From: Paralichthys olivaceus | Lineage: Eukaryota; Chordata; Actinopteri; Pleuronectiformes; Paralichthyidae | Direction: 5' to 3' | Assembly: GCF_024713975.1 (NCBI RefSeq) | Contig: NC_091108.1 | Location: forward strand, 10,647,001 to 10,711,000 | DNA: 64,000 nucleotides | The notes under the pieces: generated by a model | Told to the model about the DNA's origin: nothing | The model's input: the letters and a program-made list of their open reading frames with translations, nothing else | Databases searched by the model: none | Position numbers and translations under genes: made by a program | Shown here: positions 42,223 to 55,612 of the stretch, piece by piece | Layout of the letters: each line of letters opens with the position of its first letter | How positions within the stretch are numbered: the first letter of the stretch is position 1

Positions 42223-44014
42223 GGTGACGACTTTTGCTTTTTCTTTTGTTCCTATTAAAGTCCTGAAAGATATGAAAAAGACGAGAGATTGTGAAACCAG
42301 GAGACAAAGAGCGGAGATGAAAATGAGGTGAGCCACTGAAAGACCCATCCACCTGGTTTCCCACCAACTGAACAAACAAGGAGACAGCTGCTGGCTCGTC
42401 AAACACCTCCGAGAGCCATAATGTACATAATGTTAAAAATAACCTGTACAATGAGATCCTCTCATAGTCATATAAGTTCTCTCTGTTTAGAACAAACTCG
42501 AGCTTCATTCAAAAGCTTTATTTCAATTAGTAAGTTAAAAAAATGAATTGACAATAACAAAATACAGTTAGTTTGACTGTTTTTATGAACTATCTGATTC
42601 TAGCTGTAAAAAAAATGAAATGTTCCTTTGCTGACTAACAGAGCAAGTCAAACAGGTGAGGCAAAGAACTTGGCCCATATTTCCAAACTAGCCGGCCAAC
42701 TGTGCAACTGAGGTATGAGCTGATCTGGGATTTCCAGGGAGTTTCAGTACAGAACATCCCGAACAAAAAACACAAGGTTAAAGTGGAAGACCTGATGATT
42801 AACGACAGTTTTTTTTGTCTGAAAGTAAACCAAAGTTAAACACTGAACTGATTGAGTGTGTGACAAACAAAAAGACACCAATGCTCCCCAAAACACAAAG
42901 AAACTTACTCACAATCAAAGCATAAGAAGTCTTTTACAGGAGCAGCACAAACACAAAAGGATCCTCGAGGTTAACACATCTCGAATTGTAAAAAAAAACC
43001 TCTGCTGCTACATTCATACAAAGTGACTCACCTGCTGAGAACAGGTCCTCAGCTCTCAACTCCTGCTCAGCCGGAGCAGGCAGCACACCCAACCCGGAGA
43101 ATCCCAGGCCTCAGCAGCACCAGTGATAGGGATCAGGTGGAGGCCTGACACATGAAAAGAGCTACTGTGTGGGTAGCGGAGGCCTCCAGCTGCCTGTAAA
43201 AGGTTTCTTTTGGTAAAAATCCAGAGGCTGAAACTCTCATAGGTTCAAGGAAATTGTGGGAGACAGACAGAAAGCAAGAGAGGTGAGTAAACGTGTGAGG
43301 ACAGCTATGATAACTATGAGAGTGTGATCACTCAACTCAATTTAAACTCCAGGGCACTACTACAGACCTTGCTGGTTTCAGGACCACACCCTGTTTCAGT
43401 GCTCGGCTCCACCTCTCTATGTGCACTTGGCCTGTTTGTGATTGGTTGGCTTCGTCACTGATGATATGGGGGATGAGGTCAGAGCGATGGAGGATGGTTG
43501 AACAAACCAAGATCAATTCAATTAATGGGAACATGAGCTCAAAGAAATGAGGCTTTAGCTTCACGTGAAATATTTTGTTGGTTGAATTTTCAAAATGTCT
43601 GACCTGAGTGGAAGAACAGGTTTGACAGGGACGCTCCAAAACAGATAAGATTATGTCTCTTAAATAAAACTCCAACTTTATTTAGGCTAAAGGTAAACTG
43701 TCACATTGTGTTGCCCATCCCTTCCTGTGTGGTGGCCCAGAGGCTTGGTTCCCGTTCAACTCCTGCTGGTTTTACCTGTTCCCCGAGCACTGGCACTAAA
43801 GGGTGTGATGGCGCTTGAAAATGTCCCCCCCTCCACACGTATGTTAGACTGAACTGTCAGCTGGAACGCTAGGAATCTGTGCACGAAAGACAGAGAGACA
43901 CAGAGAGAAGGAGAAGAAAGAATCTCTGTTTACGTACTATTTGACAATTGAACTCTTGGCAGCTCAGAGATGATGCAAAAATCAATGCCACTTGAATATT
44001 CAAAATATGACGTT

Positions 44015-44490
44015 TGTTTGTTTGTTTGTAAGCAAGATTGCACAAAAACAACTGCACAGTTTTCCCTGAAACTTGATGCAAGGATGTGGTATGGGCCACG
44101 GAATAACCTTTTCCATTATGGTGCATCCAGCAATCTTCTTTAACATTGTGAGATATGGTATTTTTAATTTTCAGCCTTGGCGGACATATTCACCATGTTT
44201 GTATTATATTTGTATAATTATGTTGATGTGTAATTTAACATTTTCAAAACTTTTTAGTGTTTAGTATTCTGCACGTCCTCATTTTACTTGAGAATTGTCC
44301 ACAAGAGAGTTCCCACATAGATCAAAAAATTATTTTTTATGTCAATTTTTGCAGATGGCTTGATGCAATCTTACTGGATAAACAAAAAAGTTCATAATAA
44401 ATCTTTTGTCAATATACTATAGTTTATGTTGGAAAATTGTCGTCTTTCTGGTTGTTGGGCCTTGGTGGAGGTATGTGGTCTGTTGAGTTC
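44015..44490. repeat. RTE/SINE-like dispersed repeat, inverted copy
   Basis: Opens with (gttt)n at about 44012-44027, then 'ccctgaaacttgatgcaagg' and 'tatgggccacggaa', and ends with 'gggccttggtggaggtat'. This is the reverse of the order seen at 8030-8385. The middle is diverged. Confidence 0.55.
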
Positions 44491-46482
44491 CATTTGAGTA
44501 TTGCACATAGCTGTAGGTGCAAATATGTTGAATTTTAATTTGAAGAAAGGGAGAAGTGACGAAGCTTGGTTCACATAAAGATGCTTCATGAATGCACCCC
44601 CTCGCTGTGCTTTTAACTTTCAAGTTTAATAAGTCAGAACCAATTACATGATGTGGACGATTGCAACAAAAAGAATTCTGGGGAAAAAATGTCCGAAAAT
44701 GGGGTTTAGTGTATATCTCATGTGGACGACGACAGTTTGTGAGATAAGTTGATTCAAGTTTATTTATGCCACTCCAGCCTTGTCTGTAAATCATACAGTG
44801 GAACAAATTTGTGTTCCCCAGGTCCCGTGGGCACAAAAACACAGTTAAATGACAACAACAAAGGAACAGTTTACACAGTATGTGACTGAAAAGAAGGGAT
44901 CAGAAGCTACCGACTGGTCACTTAAAGGTGTGGCACTCTCACTCGCCTTGGGTCGTTGAAACGAGAAACTGAGCTTGTTATCACATTTAACAGTTAAGTT
45001 TCAGTGGAAGATCTCTAGAGAAGATAATGAGGGGACTGCAGATAATATCTTTGCCAAGAAGATTAAGTTTCATCCCTGTCCATTTGTTGGTTTATTTTTT
45101 TTTCAGCAGGATTAACACATCTCCACAAAACTTGCTGTATGGATGGAACATGGACCAAGAGGAAACCATACAATTTTGACGTGGACTAAGAGACAAACTT
45201 GAGAATTATTTTTCACTTTCATTGCGGGAAGTGGCTTTTGTTAATAATAGGGAATAATTCATGGAGCTCAGTGGAAAAAATAATGTAGGCAACTGATGTG
45301 TGTGTGAATTTTGGTGAATCTTTGTTTCAAGAGACCTTAGCAAGTGTTTCTGCATTGGAAAAAAAAATGCATTGTGCATTTCTTCCAAAGCTGCTGCATT
45401 TACAAGCTTGTCTCTCATCAGCCAGGACACAGTCAAGTTAATAGCATGTTATCTCCATAAGCAGTTGGCAAAATGACAAAACGACACTATAACAAATTTA
45501 AACCTTTATTATAAAATGATATCTTAGCCACAGAAAGATGCAGACAAGCAGCATGACCAATAGATAGTGGTATTTTGCTGCACTAGCCGACTTGTTGTTT
45601 GGCCCAGATGACTGATGGAAGATCATGTCATTAACTGGACATGAATATGAGAGTCAGTGTCATTATCTCCAACAACAGTGACCCGCTGTTTGTCAGAGCT
45701 GCTGTGTTATTGAACACAACAACAAACTCCCTGTTCCTCTTGGTCTTGTGACCGTTGAGCATTGACCAGATTTTGCAGAATGTATCACATAGAAACTAAC
45801 AAACAACAGCACAACACGGTGTTGTCTGTGGCCCACGGTTCTCTGTCAAACAGCAAAACCAGGGAATAGTCCCAGCCCTTGTGACATACCGGGCATCTTC
45901 AATTAGCCAATTGTGACAAAGTGGACAGGATGGATGCCTCCGGATGTGAAAGGCTGTTCAAAACATATGAATGGACCCACTTAAATGTCGACATGCATTT
46001 CTCAGTATGGTAGTTCATATAACAGCAGGTACGACTGCCTAAAAAATGAGTCACACAGTCAATAAGGTTAGCCTGTTTTCCGTCACACTTGTCTTTCAGG
46101 AATGAGACAAAACTAGATTCCATAAGCGGTTAGTAATGGTGTCTGAGTATGGCTTAGTATGTTTCCTGATGCAGTTTGCATCATTGCAATATTACATTTT
46201 TTTGGCAAGTTTACGCTCCTTCCTCAATCAAGTGTGTAAAACACGTTGGCACTTTTCCCTTTCACAAAATTTCACCCATTAAAATGCTGATCATTGCAAC
46301 AGTAGCCTCTCCAGTACGGAAACATACAGGAGACAGACAGTTGCAGTGACATCACACTGTTGTGAGTTTTCATGTTTTGTTATTTAATTGTGTTTGTAAA
46401 AAAGTTACAAGTTTATTCGTATAGAAATTGATGGCCTACATGTGTCAGTCAAATTATTATGCACAAACTGTATCCTCATCTT

Positions 46483-46540
46483 TATTATATTATATTATAT
46501 TATATTATATTATATTATATTATATTATATTATATTATAC
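46483..46540. repeat. Pentanucleotide microsatellite (ATTAT)n
   Basis: About 11 nearly perfect tandem copies of a five-base ATTAT unit, with a single change near the right end. Seen directly. Confidence 0.9.
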
Positions 46541-46894
46541 TATATAAGGTATCACTCTTTTAAGAAGTTGATTCAGCCTCAACTTTGTCCTGGACTGAAT
46601 TGCATTATATATTGTGGACCTTTCATCCTTTGTTTTACGTCCAGATAAAAATGTCGGTGTGGTGCTGTTAGCAGTAAGTGTTTGAGCTTTAGTAATGTAA
46701 CAGTATTAACTGGTTGAGAAAAGCTAATATCACATTTGCAGCTTTAATCCTCTTGATGTTCCCAGGGATGAAGTGTTGGGAGTGAGTAACAGTGACACCA
46801 AGCGGCAAAGCAGTTGATGCAACATTTTAAATAAATAAAAAGTATTCATACAAACAATAGAAATGGGTAATAATAGGTTAACACAACTGGAATC

Positions 46895-46920
46895 AGTTTA
46901 TATATATATATATATAAACT
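46895..46920. repeat. Perfect TA-rich palindrome
   Basis: Reads AGTTTA, then nine or so TA dinucleotides, then AAACT, and is its own reverse complement over 26 bases. It can form a cruciform or hairpin. Seen directly; no role known. Confidence 0.8.
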
Positions 46921-48541
46921 CTATTCTGTTGAATTTTGACATACTGAAATAAAATAAAATAAAATAAGAGCCATGGAAGGTCCATTGAATGCAACTTTAT
47001 TAAATTGCATCTTAAAATTATACAATAAATCAAGAGCCAACTTTTCCAAATTGTATTTTAAAAATGAAACCTGAGGAACTTCAATTAATTTAATTTGACC
47101 ATATTGTGTTTTTACATAATAGAAAAAAGTTAAACTAAATAAACCTATGGAACTTCCAATGACTTGAACTTGACCATATTTTTCACATAGTAAAATAGAA
47201 TTGCCTCACATATGGAACATATATTCATATAATCAGACTGAGTGGTCAGTGCAGAGTAGGACATCTATATTTATCTGTCCTGCATGGGATTAAAAGTGCG
47301 CCTCTTTTGGCCTGAGCAGGAACACTTACATAAACTGTGTCAGGAGATCAGCTGCAGGTAACTGACCCACCTGAACCACCAGGAAAACCCAATGAGTGGC
47401 ACCTCTTCAGTTTGATTCACACCTCTAATCACAGACTCCAAGCTTACAGGTAAAAGTTTGAGGCTTTTACGCACAAGACTGGAAACAGATTAATGGCATA
47501 TTTTTAAAAGGACATAACAGAAAGCTACATCCTGGCAGAGAATCACAGCAGAGGCGTAATAATCTGCCCCGAATTTACGAATGAAAACGAGGTTGCAGTT
47601 GATTTGGGTCCCTCTGTGCGCGGTGCGTTTTCCTCGTCGACTTGCATGGAGCCGTGCGTCAAACCCCTCCCCTCTCGGGCTCTCCCTGTGCTGTGAAACC
47701 AACGCGTCCTCTGAGCGCCAATGGGAAGGTGGAACAACAGGTAGGCGTCCACTAACTGAGTCTCTCGGATCAGTCAATCGGTGCTTTTCGGCTAAATAAG
47801 TGGACCGAGCAGCACACGAGCCCTGAGGCCTGAGGCCCAACTTTACGCAGTGGTTTCCCCAAAGTGCCTGGAGCGGTAGCTGTCGGAGACGAGACGGACC
47901 ACAGAGAACCGGTGTGACATGTTTCCTGACTAGTCAAGTGGAGATCAATCACTGGAAGATTCGCATATTTGTGACATCAGGCGCGCGGGCATCTTTCTGT
48001 GGATACAGTGTTAAAGGTAAGCGTCTTTTTCTCATTATGCTCAAACACATTGATCAAGAATTCAAATGTTCCACTCGGGGTTTTAAAGACTAAGCACTGA
48101 CAACAAGTCTAGAAAATCAGTGTTGGTCTGTTGGTGCTTTAGCAACACAAACATTTCTCTTATCACCTTGTGGTATCAGTGCTTGTTGCATAATCCAAAG
48201 AAGTGTAGCAATATCTTGTCTATCCCATCATGTGACTCACAACAATAACGCCTCCATTATATTATTATATAAGTTTCTGCTCTGTTTTAGATGCTGGGGT
48301 CTACATGTCTTTATGCGCCCACACCAAGCTGCTTGATTTTATTGTTTCTCTTCCTCTTCTAGGAAAAACAAATCAAGATAAAATGGTATAAATCACAACC
48401 AGCTCTCTGTAAATAAGCCTTTTCTCTCCTGCAGCTGCAACATCGTCTCCACCACTAAACTTCCTGGGGATAAAGACACTGAGACACAGCTAATCCAAAG
48501 AGGTCAGACATCCCTCTGACCCTGATCCTCTGCAGCAGGAC

Positions 48542-51500
48542 ATGGAGGTCCTGCGGAGGTCTTCTGTGTTTGCCGCAGAGGTCCTGGATGTGTTTGACCG
48601 CTCGCTGACTGAGAAGGAGCTGGTGTCTCAGTCCAAAGCCCTGTGCAGGGACTACATCTTGTCCAGGCTCAACCACAACGGCCTGGGATGGTCGGAGTCT
48701 GAGCTCAACCTCTCTCCCTCGAATGCGGCGCTCGCTGAGGTTTCTCTGGTCCTGCTCTGTCTTGGTAAGAGAAACCTGACGGCCTCTCAACTCTCAAATA
48801 ACTAGTGAATGTCAAAACTGTCACAGCAACATGTTTATGCATTCAAGGCCGTGGTTGTCATCTTCTGATCTTGACTTATAGTCCAAGTAACACAAAAATG
48901 GCAAAATCATTTATACTTAGCTTTCTTTCATTTTTGATAATTTGAAAATATATAATAATGTCAATATTCTTCTTTTAACTAGTAAGAAATTCAAAAGTTT
49001 GCAATAAGGCTGCAGAATCCATAAGGTTTTAGAGACATGTGGCTTTTCCTCTAGATTCTGATCTGCATTAAATTGGATAAATGGTGAATCTAGAGTTGCA
49101 TGAAAAAATAGGCCATTTCACACCATGAATACATGGCGGTCCCCATCATGATGCAAACAAAATGCAAACGATGAACATGGTGGGAGCTTTTAAAATGTCC
49201 GCTTAAAAAGTAAACATACAAATAAACAGACCTGAAACACATCCCTCTATGTGGATTAATAAAATAATATGAGCAGTTGATAATAAGAACAATCTTGTAT
49301 TTGACATTAAGACACAATTTTCAAGGCAAAATGTTAAAGAATTGATATTTTAGAGTTTAACCTTAAACTTTATCCTAAAAACTTTCAATAAAAGAAAATA
49401 CAACCAAATACAGAGAACTTGAATTGTTTGAATTGTTTATTCTGTTAAATTAAAGTTTTCATATCTGTTAAAATAAATGCAGATACTGATATGTCTGTGA
49501 AAAGCTCAGATCGGCTGATAAAACCGATCAAATTGATGAATGACACACTGCAACTTAACATTGATCAATTCCGAGCTTTCAAAGTAATCAACATTATCTT
49601 GTTTGTCTTCAGCTGAAAGCCAACGTGAGGTCACTGTTGTCACGGCGATATGATTGAGATGCTGCGTTCTAATCGACTTTCAGATAACAGTATGTGCGGA
49701 AGAATTCGATCATTGATAATTGATTTATAAAAATAAAGGACCTGGACCCGACTGACGTCCACATAATGTAGGCCTACTGGTGTGTGCTGTTTATTTCAAG
49801 CTGTGATAAGCCTGAAGCAAATGATGAGAGAGGGATTACGTCGGTGTGTGTGAGAACAGTGTGAACCAGGTGATTACATCTGGATGACATGACACATTTC
49901 AGACGGCAGCTAAACTCCTCGGTGTCTCTCTAAAGACGGAGATGTTTAAATAATTGGTTTGAACTGAATCTGTGTGTTTGCTTTCTGTCTCGTTCATTCA
50001 GAGTAACTGAGTGTTCCTTTCTCCCTCTGTGCTCTCCCTCTGTTACCTAGGCGACGAGCTGGAGTGCATACAGCCCTCTTTGTACAGGAACGTGGCTCGG
50101 CAGCTCAGCATCTCTGTTGCCATGGAGAGCATGGTTTCGGATGCCTTTATCGGCGTGACAACGGAGGTCTTCGCCACAGGTACATGGCTGTTCTGAGCCG
50201 AAAGTGTTGATGATGACGTTGCAAGTTGCAAACGTGGGCATGTGGGTCAGCCAGTGTGGTGCTGTGTTCATCAGGGCGTTGGCTTAGAGGCAAGAGTTAA
50301 AAATGAGTCCTACACCCATAAAGAGTGTCTAATGAACAGATGGTATCGATTATGATTGAAGGTCTGTATTTTGAAGTCCAAATACACATCAAAAGGTTTT
50401 CTCTCATTTTAGTTCTTATCACACTGATGAAGTTCTTCTTTATTTAGCTTAATTAATGCTGTAACAGACTCGAGCATTACCCCTCCTCATTCCCCTTATC
50501 GTTACTGAGCAGGCTCCCACTGGTGTCACTGGCGTAAGATGGCAGTGTTCGTATCTGGGATAGTATGACTCCATTTCTGGATAGTGGGAGGAAGTGGAGA
50601 CACGTCTTCCATCTTTATATTCAGTGTATGGTCATTACTTATTCGCTCACTCACTACTCTTGGCACTCGAGAGTTTACTGTACAGTGAGCAGTAAAGTCA
50701 GATTCTTGATACTTAGGGCTCACCATCATTTTTTTTGTCATCACTGCAAGATTGTAAAGTTTACATGTATGAACTAGAATGGCACTCAGTAGAGCGCATA
50801 CCACTGCCAAGGGCTCTTTCTCATAAGGTTAAAGAAAGTGATATATGTGGATCAGAAATGTTCATCTAATATCAGGATTTGATTTGGCCTCCAAAGAATT
50901 CATATAATTTCCGGCTCTAGTTTAAAGTTTACCCCACTTTAATGTCATGGACTGTCCTTAATATATTTTGCTCTTAACAAAACATTCTTGTTTGAGTGCC
51001 AGTTGGTCTCAGGAGAGGCTTCGGAGCTGGGTGTCTTCGGTTGTCTTGACAAATGATCTGCTCAGAGCAGCAAAGACATTTTAAAATTGTAGATTGGTCT
51101 GTTTGCAGTGCAATGAACCACACAAATCTGTCTCTATTCTAGGAAGGATCAAAACGGGCTGGTTTAAATGTAAATTTCATGCCTGTGTTCTGACTAAACT
51201 TGTGGCTATTTCGACGTCACCCTGGTGTAATTTTGGGAAACGGCGTGGGATTCCTTCTGAAGAATAACAAACCGGTGAACCCAGGCTGCCCCTGCCTTTT
51301 TTAACCAGTGGAAACCTGGATATAAATAGAATAAGTTATGAAAGTGTGTTTTTCCTGCTCTTCTTTTTTTCAGCTTTGTGGTATTTGCCATCATGGATAT
51401 GGAGTCTGACTGCATATCATCACCACAGCCATCTGCACTGTTCTTACTTGCCGCCTCTCCATCCATCTTCGCCCACCTCCCACCTCTGTTCTCTCTCTTT

Positions 51501-53501
51501 CCGCCCTCCCCTCCTCCAGCTTTATCCTTGACAATCTTGTCTCTATTCCTGGCCTGCTTCTCCGTAGGGAGCGAGACATGACGTGCTCTGAGAGCTTTAA
51601 GCTCGCCCAGGGCTCTATCCCCTTATAGCCCTGGTCAGACGCTGTTGCCCAGCTCGGAGTTACAACCATGACAAACTAAGCACAACCTATAGGAGGCTTA
51701 TGCCATTACACCTTGGTCAGGGATAACAATCCCTGATGCCCTGGAAACTGTATATACAAGTGGCTGGAAGTCCATAATTATCAGACTCGTTGTTTCAGAG
51801 GGTGTAAAAATGTCCCTCTTTAGCTTTATGAATCTCATTTGCCCCTGAGAGATAAAAAATCCTATTCTGATCCTGTCAACCTCCCCACGCCTGAAATCTC
51901 GTCAGTGCTTCACCCACCACAATTCAAACGCAGCAGAGTCTGGTCCTGTTTAATTTACAGGTGGTATGTGACGCAGTTAGACCTGTTATCAGCCATGTTA
52001 ACTCAAATGTGTTTGTTGACTTACACCTCATGTTTACAGTTTATTTCAGTGCAAGGTCCACCAACTGCCCCACAGGCCTCCTGTCCGGTCACAGAATATG
52101 TAACAGACGATGAGCAAACCTTGGAGGAGATGGACGTTAATGTTTGCCGTTGCCTCGAAAAGGAATGTCTAGGAATAAATATAGCGATTTATCGTTTCCA
52201 GTCATTAAACTCCCAGTGGAGGCTTGAAGCTGAGGTTTTATGGGCTAAACAAATAAAATTGGATTGCTCGTTGATATAAAGATGGACGACACAACAGCTC
52301 CCAAAATGTGAAGCATCTCGATGGCCCCCTGGTGGCTGGCTGCAGTATAAGCCATAACTCCATACTGATACTGACAAAGTATATTTGTTTCATCCAGATA
52401 AAACTACATATATTTGTCATGGAAATCATTTCAAAACAGCAGCTATGCTGCACTGCCAAGTGCTGTTTTTAGAGTGGCGATGAAGAAGAAGGGATTTCTT
52501 CATCATTCTGCACAGTCAAGCTCAAACAAAATTAAGCGTGATATGAATGACGAGCCAGTCAGTGAAATCAATTCTAATCCATCACTGTCAATTTTTCTCC
52601 CTGAAGGTATAACATGGGGGAAGGTGGTAGCCATGTATGCAGTGGCTGGAGCCCTGGCAGTGGACTGTGTCAGACAAGGACGTGCGACCAACGTTCACAT
52701 CATAGTTGACAGTCTGGGACAGTTTGTCCGCAAGTTCCTGGTTCCTTGGTTGAAGAGACGGGGAGGATGGGTAAGTGGCGGTTGCTGGACATGGTGACAA
52801 TAATGAGCTGTGTTTTGGAGGAGGGTGTTTTCCTTTCCCCTTTAGAACTTAGAGAATTATCACATTTGAGTCAAGGAGAGATGGTTTCCCAGGTGCAGTA
52901 TATTATCTCTTTCAATGCTGCATTATCCTTGTTTTTGAGAGACATTGTGGACAAACACTGAATGAAAAATAGATTTTGACTTTTTAGAGAACAAGGGGAA
53001 AAGCACTGCTTGTCTGTGGTTTCTGACTGCATTATGAATAATTATGAGTAATTGATGTTTATCCAATTTGTGCATCAGAGCTCAGTTTGCTTTCAGAAGC
53101 GTTAGAGGATTTCTGCCAAATCTGATTTTATCCATCTTAGAAAGGTTCAGTTATCCTCTTCTCAACATACTGTCTCTTCCTGTTAGTTGATCTGCTACAA
53201 TGAGAAGAGTGTACATATATATTTATATTGTATAGTTGTGTGTATATAAATATAAATGTGAGTTTGTAATTTAATCAGATTCATATATAGCCTTATTCTT
53301 AATTTATTTCAATCCATAATTAAGTTTAAATGCAATCAAATTATTAAAATATCACTTAATTTCCTTTTTTTTCAGGCAGAGCTTACAAAATGTGTAGTAA
53401 AGAAAGAACTCATCCCTGAACAGCCGTGGCTGTCGTCTGTCGTCGAGTCCCTGAAGTACTTCCTCACCACGATATACGTCTACATCATGAAGGAGTCATG
53501 A
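48542..53501 (+). CDS. bok: BCL2-related ovarian killer, complete, 213 aa
   Basis: Pro-apoptotic multidomain BCL2 protein of the ER and mitochondrial membranes, able to permeabilise mitochondria without BAX or BAK. Coding exons: 48542-48764, 50051-50179, 52607-52770, 53376-53501; the sum is 214 codons. The N-terminus MEVLRRSSVFAAEVLDVFDR is almost the human one. Domains: BH4-like about 20-45 (TEKELVSQSKALCRDYI), BH3 about 67-85 (LLCLGDELECIQPSLYRNVA), BH1 about 113-132 (GITWGKVVAMYAVAGALAVD), BH2 about 165-178 (WLKRRGGWAEL), and a C-terminal hydrophobic anchor about 190-210. Human BOK has 212 aa. A non-coding exon 1 likely ends at 48015 (GT at 48016) and coding exon 2 starts at 48435. The next gene is nitrobindin, as BOK is followed by THAP4 in human. 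Confidence 0.96.
50515..50640. repeat. Fragment of 'AAGATGG' dispersed repeat in bok intron
   Basis: 'aagatggcagtgttcgtatc', 'tgggatagt' and 'ggatagtgggaggaagtgga' recur in diverged form at 54770-54840. Part of the family also seen at 52270-52420 and 54530-54700. Family unnamed here. Confidence 0.45.
52270..52420. repeat. 'AAGATGG ... GGTGGCTGG' dispersed repeat in bok intron
   Basis: 'ataaagatggacgacac', 'ccctggtggctggctgcag' and 'tataagccataactcc' recur at 54537-54600 in the same order. This shows a dispersed repeat family on the same strand. Non-coding. Confidence 0.55.
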
Positions 53502-54442
53502 ACAGTCGAGAGGGAGCGCTCGGGAGACACAGCGTGATTGTTTGATTGGAGAAATAAATCTCGGACTTATCAAAAGCTGGAGCGGAGATGGTGATTGAGC
53601 CCTATGGGGACTCGGCCTGCCCGCAGACATCAGTCTGTTGCTGACGGGCCACCAGCAAATGTTTCATCAGCATCATGTTTGTTGTCTCAGGGGTCCGATG
53701 GGTGTGCAGGTGATTACCCTTCATCCAAAGAGTAGTCACCATTATATTTAAGGGCATAAATGGAAAGGAACAAGTGTGTCTCACTTCGCCTCCTCTGTAT
53801 ATTTTCCCTCTGCTTACGCCAGTGCAGTAAAAAACAGGCTTCTCCCATGTTGTGAGTGTGATGTGTGATGATGTTCAGTGAGCTGTTGGGGGCTGTTAAT
53901 ACTCAGTCGGATGTTGTGATTTCACGTTTGTCTCAGGATATTACACGTAGATGAAAGAGCGATGAAAAAGGTGGACGCTTTGTTCGCAGTGAAAATTGAT
54001 CTTCAGCTGGCTGGGTCTCTGAGAATTCTGAGTCTGGGAACAACTCTCAGGGTGTTTTCACTCAGAAGAGCAATATCAGGTGGTATCAACGGCTGGCACT
54101 TCATGGGTTTGCACTTTTGTACTCAATCAAAGCACAGCGTGTCTCTTTCCTGCTATGACCCAAAATGTTGTAACCTATTAAACCTTCTGGTGCCGCTTTT
54201 ACTGAGAAATGTCAGGTCTCGCTGTGCCCATTTCTGGCCAAAGAGCAGAGGCGTGATATGTACTGACTGCACATGTTTTGGCGGGTATTCATTTCCTTTT
54301 TAATTTGTAAATAGGTTATTTATGATTTTATATTTTTATTATGACAGTATGAAGAGAATGATTGTGTGATATGCCTTAAGGTTGTTACTCTCACAGTGTT
54401 AATTTATAAATGTGTGTCTGGAAGTTTTTTATTTTAATCCAC

Positions 54443-54448
54443 AATAAA
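54443..54448 (+). terminator. bok: Poly(A) signal of bok
   Basis: AATAAA about 940 bases after the bok stop codon, with T-rich sequence before it and no earlier AATAAA in the 3' UTR except one soon after the stop (53552-53557). The short and long forms may both be used. Confidence 0.55.
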
Positions 54449-54469
54449 CTTAAATCTTCAGACCTTGAC

Positions 54470-55612
54470 TTACTGATGATTATTTTTTATTGATAGCTTA
54501 TCCATTTGAATTTTCCCTTTTGGGGATTTGACTATATATAAAGATGGACCTCATAAGTGAGGCCTAGTGGCTGGTTGGGGTATAAGTCATAAACTCCCAA
54601 GTTAATGGATGGGATGTGGACCGACTAAAAAGTCAAAGTATACGTCAAATAAATTTTTCTCCAAGACACTTTGTTGAAGTTTTATTTTTTCCAGTCAGGT
54701 TTTAATTAGTCATTACATGCATCGATACCTAGAATGGCTCCATCGCTACCACACAGACTCTGGCTCCAAATGCACAAGATGGCTGTTTTCATATCTGGTA
54801 TATTTTAGTTTAATTTTTTTGGATAGTGGAGACGCATTCAAATATTAATAAGTATGGTAGAAAGTCAAAAGGAGCTTTAGATGATTCTGACCTGTGATGT
54901 AAAAATGAAAAAATACAGGGAATTTCAACTATAACATAATTTTACAGGAAGACTATTGAAAATGACATTCACATGCTGAACTATAAGGACAGAAGAAGAA
55001 GTACACAGGAAGTAAAAGAAAAACAATTTGATCTGAAGGTCCTGTGCATTCAAAGACATAAACCAAACACAATGAAACACATGGGGAGAATCTCTTACAG
55101 GATCAAATTAAATAGCTGAAAACAAACTTTAAATTCAGTGCCACCCAGTCTACAAAATAAATCTCCTGATGTAAAAAAAAAAATAAGACAGTTGAATGAC
55201 CCCAGAGGTACAGCAGTTACTCTAGCTGTCAAACTTATAATAGTGCAACATGTAAAAATGATACTGTACTCAATATCATCCCTCCTTTATAACCCAAAGA
55301 TCAAACATCTGGACAGAAATAGCAACATAACCTTATCAAGCAAAAGGTATAGTTTCACAAATGAGGCCATTAAGAAAAACGTACATGTGTCCCACTGTCG
55401 TGCCTTAACCATTACCCGTTATGACTGAATGTACCATTAATGGTAAATGTACAACATTCCATGTACCATAGTATAGACAATCTGTAATTGTAGAGATGTT
55501 TATGTTTATCTGACACATCACCGATTGTTGATCAAGCCTTTTTTAGCAACATTTGTCATTCATGACGAAGGTTTTTTTTTTATAAGTATGAGAAGCCTGC
55601 CTGTGTGATGGA
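54470..55612. other. Convergent spacer between bok and nitrobindin
   Basis: No gene. Contains the 'AAGATGG' repeat at 54530-54850. The rest is AT-rich; the part nearest 55612 is nitrobindin 3' UTR. A 96-codon frame at 55138-55428 has no recognisable features. Confidence 0.5.
54530..54850. repeat. 'AAGATGG' dispersed repeat, longest copy
   Basis: Contains 'ataaagatggacctcat', 'gtggctggttggggtataag', then 'gcacaagatggctgttttca' and 'tggatagtggagacgca'. It matches pieces at 52270-52420 and 50515-50640, which places both of those fragments in one family. Confidence 0.55.

Larger units (their letters stand above)
43033..47800. other. Spacer between divergent elovl1 and bok
   Basis: The first 100 bases hold the likely elovl1 first exon and promoter. 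The rest has no gene. It carries inverted RTE/SINE-like pieces (44015-44490, 45090-45175), an ATTAT pentanucleotide run (46483-46540), a 26 bp TA palindrome (46895-46920) and an AAAAT run near 46950. The stretch 47580-47990 is CpG-richer and is probably the bok promoter. Confidence 0.5.

Noticed and set aside
51839-52279. 146-codon frame in the third bok intron
   Set aside because: No family similarity, no splice sites that keep frame, and its end overlaps a dispersed repeat.
54720-54850. Possible separate gene piece after bok
   Set aside because: The sequence matches the dispersed repeat at 50515-50640 and is non-coding.
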